Source: Streptomyces sp. NBC_00820
Lineage (GTDB): Bacteria > Actinomycetota > Actinomycetes > Streptomycetales > Streptomycetaceae
DNA: 64,000 bases
Assembly (NCBI RefSeq): GCF_036347055.1
Contig: NZ_CP108882.1
Location: 7,800,001 to 7,864,000, forward strand
Direction of reading: 5' to 3'
The translations under genes were made by a program, and so were the position numbers. Positions 8,287 to 16,404 of this stretch are shown here, piece after piece (position 1 is the first letter of the stretch; each line of letters begins with the position of its first letter). The notes below the pieces were generated by a model. That model searched no databases, was not told the DNA's origin, and saw only the letters and a list, made by a program, of their open reading frames with translations.

Positions 8287-9075
8287 TTACCTCGGGTCGT
8301 TGTCGAACTTCGAGGTCGACCAGAAGTAGCCGAGCACCGCGAGGCCCAGGCACCAGCCGACGGCGAGCCAGCCGTTGTTGCCGATCTCGGTGCCGAGCAG
8401 CAGGCCGCGCAGGGTCTCGATGGCGGGCGTGAAGGGCTGGTACTCGGCGATCGGCTGGAACCAGCCCGGCATCGCGTCGATGGGGACGAAGGTGCTGGAC
8501 AGGAGCGGCAGCAGGATCAGGGGCATCGCGTTGTTGCCGGCGGCCTCGGCGTTGGGGCTGAACAGGCCCATGCCGACCGCGATCCAGGTGAGCGCCGTGG
8601 CGAAGAGCACGAGCAGTCCGAACGCCGCGAGCCACTCCAGGACGGTGGCATCGGTGGAGCGGAAGCCGATGGCCACGGCGACCGCGCCGACGAGGACCAC
8701 GCTGGTGACCGACTGCAGCACGCTGCCGATGACGTGCCCGACGCGCACCGAGCCGCGGTGGATCGCCATCGTGCGGAAGCGGGCGATGATGCCCTCGGTC
8801 ATGTCGTTGGAGACGGACACCGCCGTGCCGATCACGGTGCTGCCGACGGTCATCAGCAGCAGACCCGGCACGATGTGGGCGATGTACTCGCCGCGGTCCG
8901 CGGCGCCGCCGCCGATGCCCGTGCTCATGGTGTCGCCGAAGATGTAGACGAAGAGCAGCAGCATGATCGGGGTGAGCAGCAGGTTCAGCGTGAGGGACGG
9001 ATAGCGCCGGGCGTGCAGGAGGTTGCGGCGCAGCATCGTGGAGGAGTCTCGCACGGCGAGGGAGAAGGAGCTCAA
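8287..9075 (-). CDS. DrrB-type ABC-2 exporter permease
   Basis: A 262-residue integral membrane protein with about six hydrophobic segments, beginning SSFSLAVRDSSTMLRRNLLH as in DrrB-like daunorubicin-resistance permeases. It would form the membrane half of a drug or lipid exporter with the preceding ATPase. The chosen start is TTG at 9075, which overlaps the ATPase stop codon by four bases (TTGA), a translational-coupling arrangement. The match to the family N-terminus supports this. The C-terminus FWSTSKFDND is cytosolic. It converges on the flavin monooxygenase across 299 bp without a gene. Confidence 0.88.
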   Translation of the reverse strand: MSSFSLAVRDSSTMLRRNLLHARRYPSLTLNLLLTPIMLLLFVYIFGDTMSTGIGGGAADRGEYIAHIVPGLLLMTVGSTVIGTAVSVSNDMTEGIIARFRTMAIHRGSVRVGHVIGSVLQSVTSVVLVGAVAVAIGFRSTDATVLEWLAAFGLLVLFATALTWIAVGMGLFSPNAEAAGNNAMPLILLPLLSSTFVPIDAMPGWFQPIAEYQPFTPAIETLRGLLLGTEIGNNGWLAVGWCLGLAVLGYFWSTSKFDNDPR

Positions 9076-10034
9076 CGGACAGCCTCCTTGGGCTGGTCGG
9101 GGACGCCGGCGCCACTGGTCAGGGCGAAGAAGACGTCGTCGAGGTCGGGGGTGTGCACGGTCAGCTCGTCGGCCTCGATGCCGGCCGAGTCCAGCCGGTC
9201 GAGGAGGGAGCGCAGATCGCGCTGGCTGCCGTCGCTCGGAAGCTGCAGCGCGAGGGCTTCGTCGTCCCGGAAGCACTCGCGCAGGGCGGAGGCCGCGCTC
9301 TGGTACGCCGCCGGGTCGGTGAAGCGGAGCCGGACGTGCCCGCCCGGGATGAGCCGCTTCAGTTCCTCGGCGGTGCCCTGGGCGACGACCTTGCCGTCGT
9401 CGAGCACCGCGATGCGGTCGGCGAGTTCGTCGGCCTCCTCCAGGTACTGGGTGGTGAGGAAGACGGTGACGCCGTCGGGGACCAGCTCGCGGACGATCTG
9501 CCACATGTCGTGCCGGGAGCGAGGGTCGAGACCGGTGGCCGGCTCGTCGAGGAAGATGATCCGCGGGCTGCCGACCAGGGTCATGGCGATGTCGAGGCGG
9601 CGCTTCACGCCGCCGGAGTAGGTGGAGGCGGGCTTCTTCGCGGCCTCGGTGAGGCCGAAGCGCTCCGGCAGTTCGGCGGCGACCTGCCGTCCCTCGCGCT
9701 TGGAGAGGTGGTGCAGGTCCGCCATGAGGAGCATGTTCTCCTCGCCGGTGATCAGGCCGTCGACGGCGGAGAACTGACCGGTGACGCCGATCGCGGCACG
9801 CACCGACTGCGCGTCGGTGGCGAGGTCGTGGCCGCCGACGCGGATCGGGCCACTGGCGGGGGCGGGGGAGACGAGGGTCGAGAGGATCTTGACGGCGGTG
9901 GTCTTCCCGGCGCCGTTCGGGCCGAGCAGCGAGAAGACCGTGCCTTGCGGGACGGCCAGGTCGATGCCGTCGAGGACGGTCTTGTCGCCGTAGGACTTGC
10001 GCAGCCCGTTCGCCGCGATGGCCAAGTCGGTCAT
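9072..10034 (-). CDS. DrrA-type ABC exporter ATP-binding protein
   Basis: A 320-residue ATPase with Walker A GPNGAGKTT (about residues 38-46), the family Q-loop GVTGQFSAVDGLITGEENM, signature YSGGVKRRLDIAM, Walker B IIFLDEPATGLD and the H-loop replaced by Gln in LTTQYLEEAD, as is usual in DrrA proteins. The roughly 100-residue C-terminal extension (HTPDLDDVFFALTSG) is the DrrA regulatory tail that contacts DrrB. It is the first gene of a coupled two-gene unit, 102 bp downstream of the GNAT gene on the same strand. No dedicated regulator is adjacent. The substrate is likely hydrophobic but unknown. Confidence 0.93.
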   Translation of the reverse strand: MTDLAIAANGLRKSYGDKTVLDGIDLAVPQGTVFSLLGPNGAGKTTAVKILSTLVSPAPASGPIRVGGHDLATDAQSVRAAIGVTGQFSAVDGLITGEENMLLMADLHHLSKREGRQVAAELPERFGLTEAAKKPASTYSGGVKRRLDIAMTLVGSPRIIFLDEPATGLDPRSRHDMWQIVRELVPDGVTVFLTTQYLEEADELADRIAVLDDGKVVAQGTAEELKRLIPGGHVRLRFTDPAAYQSAASALRECFRDDEALALQLPSDGSQRDLRSLLDRLDSAGIEADELTVHTPDLDDVFFALTSGAGVPDQPKEAVR

Positions 10035-10136
10035 GAGGGACGCTTCTTCTTGTTTTCAGGCTGCGGGCGGTGAATGGACGGCGCGGACGGAACGGAGGGC
10101 GCGGACGAGCCGCGCGGGTGACTGAGTGACGCTGCG

Positions 10137-11051
10137 TCAGGCGGCTGAACGGGGAAGGCCGACGGAGCGGAACTCCTCCATCACTCGATAGCCGGCGCTC
10201 GTGTACAGGTTCATCGCCACCTCGTTGCCGCCCCACACGGTGAACATCAGCGCCGAGTCGCCGGCCGCGAGCGTCGCCCGCTCTCCGGCCGCCATCGCGG
10301 CCCGCCCGTACCCCTTGCCGCGGTGCCGCTCCAGGACGTGCAGAGAGTAGCCGTAGGTGACCCCCGGGAGATGTCCGTGCCGCAGCCAGCCGGTGCCGAT
10401 CCGCTCGCCCGCCGCCTCGAGCACCAGGAAGGTGTTGTCGGGCGTCGCCAGGCCCTCGGGGATCAGCTTCGCGAAGTCGCGGTCGGACTTGCGTTCAGCC
10501 TCCTCGGGGCTCAGCGCTCCCGCCCGGACGATGTCGCCGACGTACGCGGTCTTCTCGGACGCGAGCCACTCGGGATACTCGGCCCCTGTCATCGGCCGTG
10601 CGGTGACGGCGTCGGCCGACTCCGGCGGGGAACCCACATGCCGCATCCTGAGCTGGCCGCGGACACGGTAACCGTCGAACAGTTCGCCGGCGGACTCGGT
10701 GAGCCGTACGTTCAGCCGGCGCGCGCCGCGCTGCGCGCACCATTCCTCGGCCCACTCCCGGGCGGCCCGCTCGTGTCCCCGGCCGGCGTGCGGCGCGTCG
10801 ACATGGAGGTCACAGATCCGGCCCGCGAGGGCGCCGTTGTCCTCGGCCACGACCACGGCCACATGCCCCACCCGGGTCCCGGCGTCCGTGATCTCGGCGA
10901 CGGTCCAGTCGCCGACGCCGCCGCGTGCCTCCTCCAGCATGCGCTCCGCCGCGTCCGCACCGAGCCCGGCCGCCGTGTACGAGGCGTGCAGCCGCCGCTC
11001 GAAGTCCTTCTGCCATGCCGTGTCGTCACCAAGGACGCTGAATTCCGTCAT
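10137..11051 (-). CDS. Double-domain GNAT N-acetyltransferase
   Basis: A 304-residue protein with two GNAT folds. The N-terminal half (to about residue 130) has VGHVAVVV, LHVDAPHAGRGHERAAREWA and a degenerate acetyl-CoA loop. The C-terminal half has YGYSLHVLERHRGKGYGRAA, whose RGKGYG is a good pyrophosphate-binding motif A, and NEVAMNLYTSAGYRVMEEF as motif B. The second domain is therefore the likely catalytic unit. MshD-like and aminoglycoside acetyltransferases share such tandem layouts, but substrate cannot be set. It may be co-transcribed with the DrrAB-type genes 102 bp downstream. Confidence 0.88.
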   Translation of the reverse strand: MTEFSVLGDDTAWQKDFERRLHASYTAAGLGADAAERMLEEARGGVGDWTVAEITDAGTRVGHVAVVVAEDNGALAGRICDLHVDAPHAGRGHERAAREWAEEWCAQRGARRLNVRLTESAGELFDGYRVRGQLRMRHVGSPPESADAVTARPMTGAEYPEWLASEKTAYVGDIVRAGALSPEEAERKSDRDFAKLIPEGLATPDNTFLVLEAAGERIGTGWLRHGHLPGVTYGYSLHVLERHRGKGYGRAAMAAGERATLAAGDSALMFTVWGGNEVAMNLYTSAGYRVMEEFRSVGLPRSAA

Positions 11052-11166
11052 CCGATCACCCTAGCCAGGTTGTCATGGACCTGAGCGGGTGATTTCGGAG
11101 CGGCCCACGACCGGCGGGTCGCGGCCCGCCCGGGGAGGGCCCCGTCCCGGGGCGACCACCGAGCGG

Positions 11167-11655
11167 CTACGCGCCCGCCCGCTGCCACCTCTTGGCGACA
11201 TGCGGCCGGTCGTGAGGGGCGGGCCAGATCTGCAGCCGGACCCGCTCGGTGGTCTCGGGGCGGTCGCCCGAATCGACGTCGGCGCGGGCGGCAGCGGCCA
11301 GATTGCGCCGGCACGCGCGGACCCGGGTCCAGCCGGCAGGAACCTTGAAACGCCGTGCCTCGGGAAGGTAGTCGGAGCAGCCCATCACGACCAGCTGCCC
11401 GGAAGGCACCCGCAGACTCGCTTCGACGACGTGGTCGAAGCCTGCGCTGTCGTCGTCCGGCTCGCCGTCGAGGACATCCACACGCACGGCGACGTGGACG
11501 TTCACGGTCGTGCCGATCGCCAGGACGTCCTCGGCCGCGGCGAGGCCGTCCCGTACGGCCTGTTCGGTCCACGCGTCCCCGAGATCGGATTCGGAGTTCT
11601 CGTCCATGACATGGATCTGGTGGTAGTCCGCGAAGAGCCGCAGTTCGGTCGTCAT
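11167..11655 (-). CDS. Conserved hypothetical protein (162 aa)
   Basis: The sequence begins TTELRLFADYHQIHVMDENS and has short beta-strands (VNVHVAVRVDVLDGEPDDD, ASLRVPSGQLVVMGCSDYLP) ending RVRLQIWPAP. This is a soluble, mostly beta protein of a type found in many actinobacteria, with no function that I can name. It lacks a signal peptide. It is divergent from the TPR-like gene at 11788; the 130-bp space between them carries a G-rich repeat. Confidence 0.65.
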   Translation of the reverse strand: MTTELRLFADYHQIHVMDENSESDLGDAWTEQAVRDGLAAAEDVLAIGTTVNVHVAVRVDVLDGEPDDDSAGFDHVVEASLRVPSGQLVVMGCSDYLPEARRFKVPAGWTRVRACRRNLAAAARADVDSGDRPETTERVRLQIWPAPHDRPHVAKRWQRAGA

Positions 11656-11690
11656 ACCGGCATCATCGCCTTCGCCGCCGTGCGCTCACC

Positions 11691-11737
11691 GGGCGGGGGC
11701 GGGGGCGGGGGCGGGGGCGTGGGCGTGGGGCGTGGGT
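11691..11737. repeat. G-rich GGGGGC tandem tract
   Basis: Five or more runs of three to five guanines separated by single C or T bases occupy 47 bp between two divergent genes. The pattern could form a G-quadruplex on the plus strand. Any regulatory effect is a guess. Confidence 0.8.
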
Positions 11738-11787
11738 TGCGGTTCGCGGCCTGAGGGGCGCAGGAGCACCGCGGGTATCCTCGGACG

Positions 11788-12771
11788 ATGTCGAACAAGG
11801 TAGCAACGGCCGGAGTGGCTCTCGCGCGGGTGATGGCGCACTGCGGGGGCAGCCCCGTCGCGGCCGTGGACCATCTGGTGGGTGCGATCGCCGCCGCGCC
11901 CGATGACCCCGAGCCCTATACCGTCCTTGCCGAGTTGTGGAGGGACAAGCCGGCGGAACTCGCCGAACTCGTCCAGGGCGGCGACTCCTTGAGGGCGGTA
12001 CTGGCCCAGTCGTACGTCAGCTTCCTCGAAGGCGACATGGACGGTGCCGCGCTGGCGATCGGATCGGTGACGGGCGCGCGACCCGACATCGCATGGGCCG
12101 AAGCACCCTGGTTCGGCGATGAACGATTTCTCGGTGCGGTGAGTGCCGACGCGCTGGCCGAAGCCGCGATGCGCACCATGGACTACGGCCGCGACCTGGA
12201 CACCGACAGCATGCGGGAACGGTTCCGGCCCTGGTTCGATGCCATCGACGTGGTCTCCGCCCGCCGGCCGTCTCCGGAGGCGTTGGCCAGGATGGCGATC
12301 CTGCTGCGGGCGTGCGGCCGTACCGACGCGTCGTTCGCCCTCTGCGACCGTGCGGACGCCGTCGCACGGAGCATGCTGACGGAGGTCGTACGGGCGGGCA
12401 CATGGCGGAAGCTGGGCGATCCCGAACAGACCGCGGCGGCGTTCGAGCGCGCCCTCGACCTGGACCCGGACAACTGGTCACTCCATCTCGACCTGGCCGA
12501 CGTGCGAGCCGAACAGGGCGACTTCGCCACCGCGGTCCGGCTGATCGACCAGGGGTTGCGGCGGGAGCCGGCCGAGCTCACGCTCCGCGCGGCCGGGGCC
12601 GCCTACCGGGCGCGGCTCACCGGCTCGCCGGACGCCCTGCGTGAACTCGTCGAACTGGCACCGGACTTGCCCAACGACGCGTACCGGAACCTTCTGATCG
12701 ACCACGCGTGTGCCGGCCCCGCCCTGCCTCCCGGGCTTGTGGCCGAGGCCCGCGGAATCCAGAACGGCTGA
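11788..12771 (+). CDS. TPR-like repeat protein
   Basis: A 327-residue helical protein. TPR-like helical pairs are visible at the start (AVDHLVGAIAAAPDDPEPYT) and in the C-terminal half (AAAFERALDLDPDNWSLHL, ADVRAEQGDFATAVRLIDQG). There is no signal peptide or membrane segment, so a cytosolic scaffold or chaperone-like role is plausible. The middle third (DFGRDLD-like region, about residues 90-180) shows no recognised motif. It is divergent from the hypothetical gene at 11167 and stands alone. The specific partner is unknown. Confidence 0.7.
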   Translation: MSNKVATAGVALARVMAHCGGSPVAAVDHLVGAIAAAPDDPEPYTVLAELWRDKPAELAELVQGGDSLRAVLAQSYVSFLEGDMDGAALAIGSVTGARPDIAWAEAPWFGDERFLGAVSADALAEAAMRTMDYGRDLDTDSMRERFRPWFDAIDVVSARRPSPEALARMAILLRACGRTDASFALCDRADAVARSMLTEVVRAGTWRKLGDPEQTAAAFERALDLDPDNWSLHLDLADVRAEQGDFATAVRLIDQGLRREPAELTLRAAGAAYRARLTGSPDALRELVELAPDLPNDAYRNLLIDHACAGPALPPGLVAEARGIQNG

Positions 12772-12810
12772 GGTGCCACTCCGCTACGAACGGCCCTGAG
12801 GGCAGCGCGG

Positions 12811-13362
12811 TCAGCCGACGTCGACCGTGAAGGTCCTCGTGTCGCCGTCGGGGGTGGTCAGCGTGACGGGTCCGAAGGTGATCACCGTGTACGAGCTTGC
12901 GCCGGGCCCCCGGTAGAAGCCCGTCGTCTCGCTGACGCGCACGGCGAGAGCGATCAGCGTGGCCGCGGCCTGCTCATCGGCTTCGAACGTGGCGCGCGTG
13001 AAGGCATCGTGCTGGTGGGCGTCGCCCCACGCGCGGAGGTTCTGGGCGTCACGGGCCATTCCCGGCAGGATGCTCGGGTTCGCCCAGGCCCACATCCACG
13101 AGCCGGACCGGGAACTGTAGCTGCCGAGGATCTGGGCCGGCGCCGTGGCGGTCTTGTCCGGAAAGGTCCAGGTGATGAGTCCGGTCGTCTGGTCCAGATC
13201 CCAGCGGTCGGCTGTGCCGAGCCCCCAGGTCCGGTGGGCCTCGGCGAGCTGCGCGATCATTTCCTCGCCCTGCAGGAGCAGGAGGCCCAGTCCGTCCTGT
13301 TCGGAGCTTTGACCAGGCATTTGTGTCTTCTTGTCCTTGTCAGCCCGCTTGAACAGTCCCAT
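12811..13362 (-). CDS. DUF6882-like cytosolic protein
   Basis: A 183-residue protein with the motif series ADRWDLDQTTGLITWTFPD, AQILGSYSSRSGSWMWAWAN, PSILPGMARDAQNLRAWGD and a C-terminal beta hairpin. I associate this layout with the DUF6882 family of bacterial proteins of unknown function, some of which occur near toxin immunity genes. The ATG at 13362 (MGLFKRADKDKK) is preferred over an upstream ATG at 13398. No neighbour suggests a toxin here, so no function is assigned. Confidence 0.65.
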   Translation of the reverse strand: MGLFKRADKDKKTQMPGQSSEQDGLGLLLLQGEEMIAQLAEAHRTWGLGTADRWDLDQTTGLITWTFPDKTATAPAQILGSYSSRSGSWMWAWANPSILPGMARDAQNLRAWGDAHQHDAFTRATFEADEQAAATLIALAVRVSETTGFYRGPGASSYTVITFGPVTLTTPDGDTRTFTVDVG

Positions 13363-13515
13363 GCCGCAGAAGTCTGCCAGAGGCCCTCCTGACCCCATCC
13401 ATGGGCCCCTCTCCCACTTAGAGGCTTACCCCAGCCGCCGCTCCGGGCCGCGAACTTCTCACGCGTGAGTATCCGTACTCAGGCCCCTGAACAGCGTATG
13501 AGGAAGCCTGTTGAC

Positions 13516-13968
13516 ATGAGCACCCCGCACACTGCCCCTCGTGCAGTCGCACCCCGCGCCGCAGCGGCTGCCGCGACCGGCGCCGTACTGGCCTACGGCG
13601 CCGTCCAGTTCCTCGCCTGGACCACCCACAACCGCGAACGGGCGTGCAGGGATTCAGACACCATGTGCTTCACGGGCTGGGACGTGGCCTTCCTCCCGAT
13701 CGCCTTCGCCACAGCCCTGCTGGTCCTGCTCCCCGTCTACAAGCGGCTGGAGATCGGCCCCCGGATCGTCGCCATACCACTCACGATCCTGCTGGCGCCG
13801 TTCCCTCTCCAAGCCGCGTACACCACGGGTGGCCCGTGGCTCAGTGCGCTGTCGGGCGGAGTGCTGTCATGCTCCATCGCACTGTCGTCATGGAACCGCT
13901 CCCGGAGCCTGGGGGTCACGGCCGCCATCGTCCTTCTCGCCGCCTCGTTCGGCGTGCTCTATCACTGA
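13516..13968 (+). CDS. Small four-helix membrane protein
   Basis: A 150-residue protein with about four hydrophobic segments: AAAAATGAVLAYGAVQFLAW, a segment around FLPIAFATALLVLLPVY, one around IVAIPLTILLAPFPLQA, and a C-terminal SLGVTAAIVLLAASFGVLY. A short extracytoplasmic loop holds two cysteines (RACRDSDTMCF) that could pair. The ATG at 13516 follows AGGAAG; a GTG at 13465 would add 17 residues. It has no recognised family and is alone on its strand. Confidence 0.65.
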   Translation: MSTPHTAPRAVAPRAAAAAATGAVLAYGAVQFLAWTTHNRERACRDSDTMCFTGWDVAFLPIAFATALLVLLPVYKRLEIGPRIVAIPLTILLAPFPLQAAYTTGGPWLSALSGGVLSCSIALSSWNRSRSLGVTAAIVLLAASFGVLYH

Positions 13969-14133
13969 GGTGCAGACAGGGCTGGACTGATGCGAGGATC
14001 GTTGGAGTGGGCGAACCGACCGTGATCGGCGGCACCTTGTGTCTGATATGCCTTTCGCCACTGTTGGACGTGCTCGAATCGCCGGTACGGCAGCCGGTCG
14101 ACAACCGTGCCGGACCGTGCCGGACCGTGCGGG

Positions 14134-14860
14134 TCACAGGTCGGGCGGGAGAGCGGTGAGCTCGGCGCGGGAGCTGACGCCCAGCTTGGAGTAGCAGTTC
14201 CGCAAGTGAAAGTCGATGGTGCGTGGACTGACGAACAGCTGCGCGGCCACGTCCCGGTTCGACATACCTTGCCGGACCAGGGCGGCGACCTGGCGTTCCT
14301 GCGGCGTCAGTTCGGCGGCGGTGGCAGTGCTGGTGCCGCGGCGGCGGGCGGTCTCCCCGGAGGCGCGCAGTTCCTGCGCGGCTCGCTCGGCCCACGGGCG
14401 GCGCCGAGGTCCTCGAACAGGGCCAGCGCGGTGCGCAGGTGTTCGCGGGCGGCGACCCGGCGGCGTGCTCGGCGCAGGTACTCGCCGAAGGCCAGATGCG
14501 TACGGGCCCGGTCGGGCCGCCGAGGAGAGTCGGCGTGCGCGGCGAGTGCCCGCTGGAAGTGGACCTCCGCGGTGCCGTCGCCGGCGAGCAGGGCGCGACC
14601 GTGCTCGACGACCGCGATCGCCGCCGGTAGACCGGTGTCCGCGGCGAACCGCTCCAGCTCGGCCAGCCGGGTGCGGGCGAGTTCGGGACGGCCGTCGCGG
14701 ACCGGGGCGTCGAACAGGTCGAGAGCGGCGAGACGGCGCCAGGCCGGACCCTCGATCCGTTGGAGGTGGTGCAGCGCGGTCGCCGGGTGCGCGGCCGCGC
14801 GCAGCCCTCGGGCCCAGCGCGTCAGGTCGGCGACGAGGCCGTCGGTGATGCCGACCCCAA
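14134..14860 (-). pseudogene. LuxR-family (LAL-type) regulator, 5'-truncated and frameshifted
   Basis: The C-terminal end keeps an intact LuxR helix-turn-helix (LTPQERQVAALVRQGMSNRD, TIDFHLRNCYSKLGVSSRAEL). Upstream, in a different frame, is the helical TPR-like region of large LAL regulators (HLQRIEGPAWRRLAALDLF, PAAIAVVEHGRALLAGDGTA). The two frames meet near 14398, where one base appears to be missing between LGAA and PWAERAAQELRA. The ATPase domain is absent because the frame runs into an IS481 relic at about 14860. The gene is therefore dead on two counts. Confidence 0.8.
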
Positions 14861-15636
14861 GCAGCGCGCGAGCGAAGGAATCGGCTCGGTAGCAACCTCC
14901 GTTGTCGGTGACGATCCGCTCGATGGTGGTGATGCCTGCGCTGCGAACCGGACGCGAGCGCGGCACATGAACGTAATGGCGGGGGTGGCCATCTCGTTCG
15001 GCAGTGCCTCGGTGCAGGCCAGGTGCGAGAAGCCGTCGATGGCAGAGCGCAGGTAGATGTAGCCGCGACGGCCGGTTCGGCGTTTCTGCCGTTCTGCAGA
15101 TCTGGCCTGCGTACTTCCGCGGTCGTGGACTCGCCGGCCTCCGCCATCGGGGATGCGGCCGGCCTTCTTGACGTCGATGTGCACCATGTGACCTGGGCGG
15201 TGGGCGATGATGTGCCGCGCTGTGCGGTTGGACTCCCCGTATGGATCGATGAACCGACGGCGACTCAGTCCGAGCTGTTCCAGATGTCGCGTGATGGTCC
15301 GGCGACTGATCTGGACGCCCTGGACTGAGAGGTCGCAGGTGATGCGCGTTGCGGACCACTTGTATTCCCGGCGTACCCGCTCGATTTGCTCCACTACCTC
15401 GCCCGGCGTGGCCGGCGGTTGGTGGCGAGGTGCGGAGGACCGGTCGTGGAGGCCAAGTTTCACCGTAGCGGCGGAACCGGTCTACCCACTTCGACGCGCA
15501 CGCTCTTGAGATCCCCATCTCCGCGGCCACGTGGGCGATCGGGCGGGACTTGCAGCGTTCGCCGAGGCGGCGTCGGCCTTCGGCCTTCGGCAGACAGTGG
15601 GGCGTTGCGGTGCAGCGACGGTCTCTTCACGGTCAT
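14860..15636 (-). pseudogene. IS481-family transposase relic
   Basis: Reading from ATG 15636, the frames together give HRNAPLSAEGRR, HVAAEMGISRACASKWVDRF, GLHDRSSAPRH, RRTITRHLEQLGL, PGHMVHIDVKKAGRIPDGGG, YIYLRSAIDGFSHLACTEAL and IERIVTDNGGCYRADSFARA. These are ordered IS481 motifs including the DDE-type core. At least three frameshifts break it, and it ends abruptly before the last acidic residue, fused to LuxR sequence near 14860. The overlap with the yczE stop codon at 15633 shows the insertion lies immediately beside that gene. Confidence 0.85.
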
Positions 15637-16343
15637 CGAGTGCGCCGTGTCGGTGCAGCAACGGCAGGAAGACGAACCGCTACCAGCGGCAGGAAGCAGC
15701 CGACGAGGGGCCCCATGCACAGTGCGATCAGCACGGTTCCGACCCCGACGGTTCCACCCAGAAGCCAGCCGGCGCAGGCAACAGTGATTTCGATGCCGGT
15801 GCGCACAAGGGCGACGGGTAGGTGGGTGAGCCGAACCAGTCCGGTCATGATGCCGTCGCGTGGTCCCGACCCGAACTGCGCGCCGAGGTAGAGCGCGTCG
15901 AAGAATGCCAGGGTGACAAGGCCGACGGCCAGGTATCCGATCTCGGCGAGCGGCCCGTGTGGGTGGGGGAGCACCGTCGCGGTGGCATCGGCAGCGAACC
16001 CGACGATCGCCACGTTGAGGAGCGTGCCAAGCCCGGGTAGTTCTCGCAGAGGGATCCATGCGAGAAGCACAAGCAGCGAGATCAGGTTTGTTGCCCAACC
16101 GAAGGAGACACCAAGGGATTTGGCGGTGCCTTCTGTGAGCACGTTCCAGCTGGCCGCGCCAAGCCCGGACTGGACGAGCAGCATGACGGCGGCCCCGTAC
16201 CCCATCAAGCCGAACAGGAGCTGGGGGATCCGGCGTGCCTTCCGGGCCGCCCGGACCTGGGCGAATGCGTTCATCCGCGATATCACGGGCGGTTCGTGAC
16301 GAGCCGCGACGGAGGTGTGTGCCGTAGAAGCAGGGGGTGCCAT
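15633..16343 (-). CDS. yczE: YczE/YitT-like membrane protein
   Basis: A 236-residue polytopic protein with about five to six transmembrane segments, including LLFGLMGYGAAVMLLVQSGL, ASWNVLTEGTAKSLGVSFGW and SGPRDGIMTGLVRLT. These match the YczE/YitT family, whose transport role is not established. It is divergent from a MocR-type regulator, the well-known yczR-yczE gene pair of many bacteria, so it is probably the regulator's target. The far C-terminus (PTRRTR) abuts an IS481 relic and may have been altered. The roughly 24-residue segment before ISRMNAFAQVRAARK may be non-native. Confidence 0.82.
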   Translation of the reverse strand: MAPPASTAHTSVAARHEPPVISRMNAFAQVRAARKARRIPQLLFGLMGYGAAVMLLVQSGLGAASWNVLTEGTAKSLGVSFGWATNLISLLVLLAWIPLRELPGLGTLLNVAIVGFAADATATVLPHPHGPLAEIGYLAVGLVTLAFFDALYLGAQFGSGPRDGIMTGLVRLTHLPVALVRTGIEITVACAGWLLGGTVGVGTVLIALCMGPLVGCFLPLVAVRLPAVAAPTRRTR

Positions 16344-16361
16344 ACGGTGAGTCTCTGGGTG

Positions 16362-16388
16362 ATCTGGACCTGGATTCCATAGCCAGAT
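16362..16388. promoter_or_regulatory. Candidate YczR operator and overlapping promoter
   Basis: An inverted repeat, ATCTGG-N15-CCAGAT, sits between the divergent yczE and yczR starts, among several CTGG/CCAG copies. A TATGCT hexamer at 16394-16399 would place transcription of yczR at about its GTG start, suggesting a leaderless mRNA. These are sequence readings without experimental support. Confidence 0.5.
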
Positions 16389-16404
16389 TGCTTATGCTGG
16401 TTTG

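Noticed and set aside
6614..11051. Possible biosynthetic gene cluster around the flavin monooxygenase and exporter
   Set aside because: No synthase, ligase or tailoring series is present and the genes converge, so they are not one unit.
11167..11655. Possible immunity or competence protein of the ComJ type
   Set aside because: Only a loose resemblance from memory and no toxin or nuclease neighbour, so it stays hypothetical.
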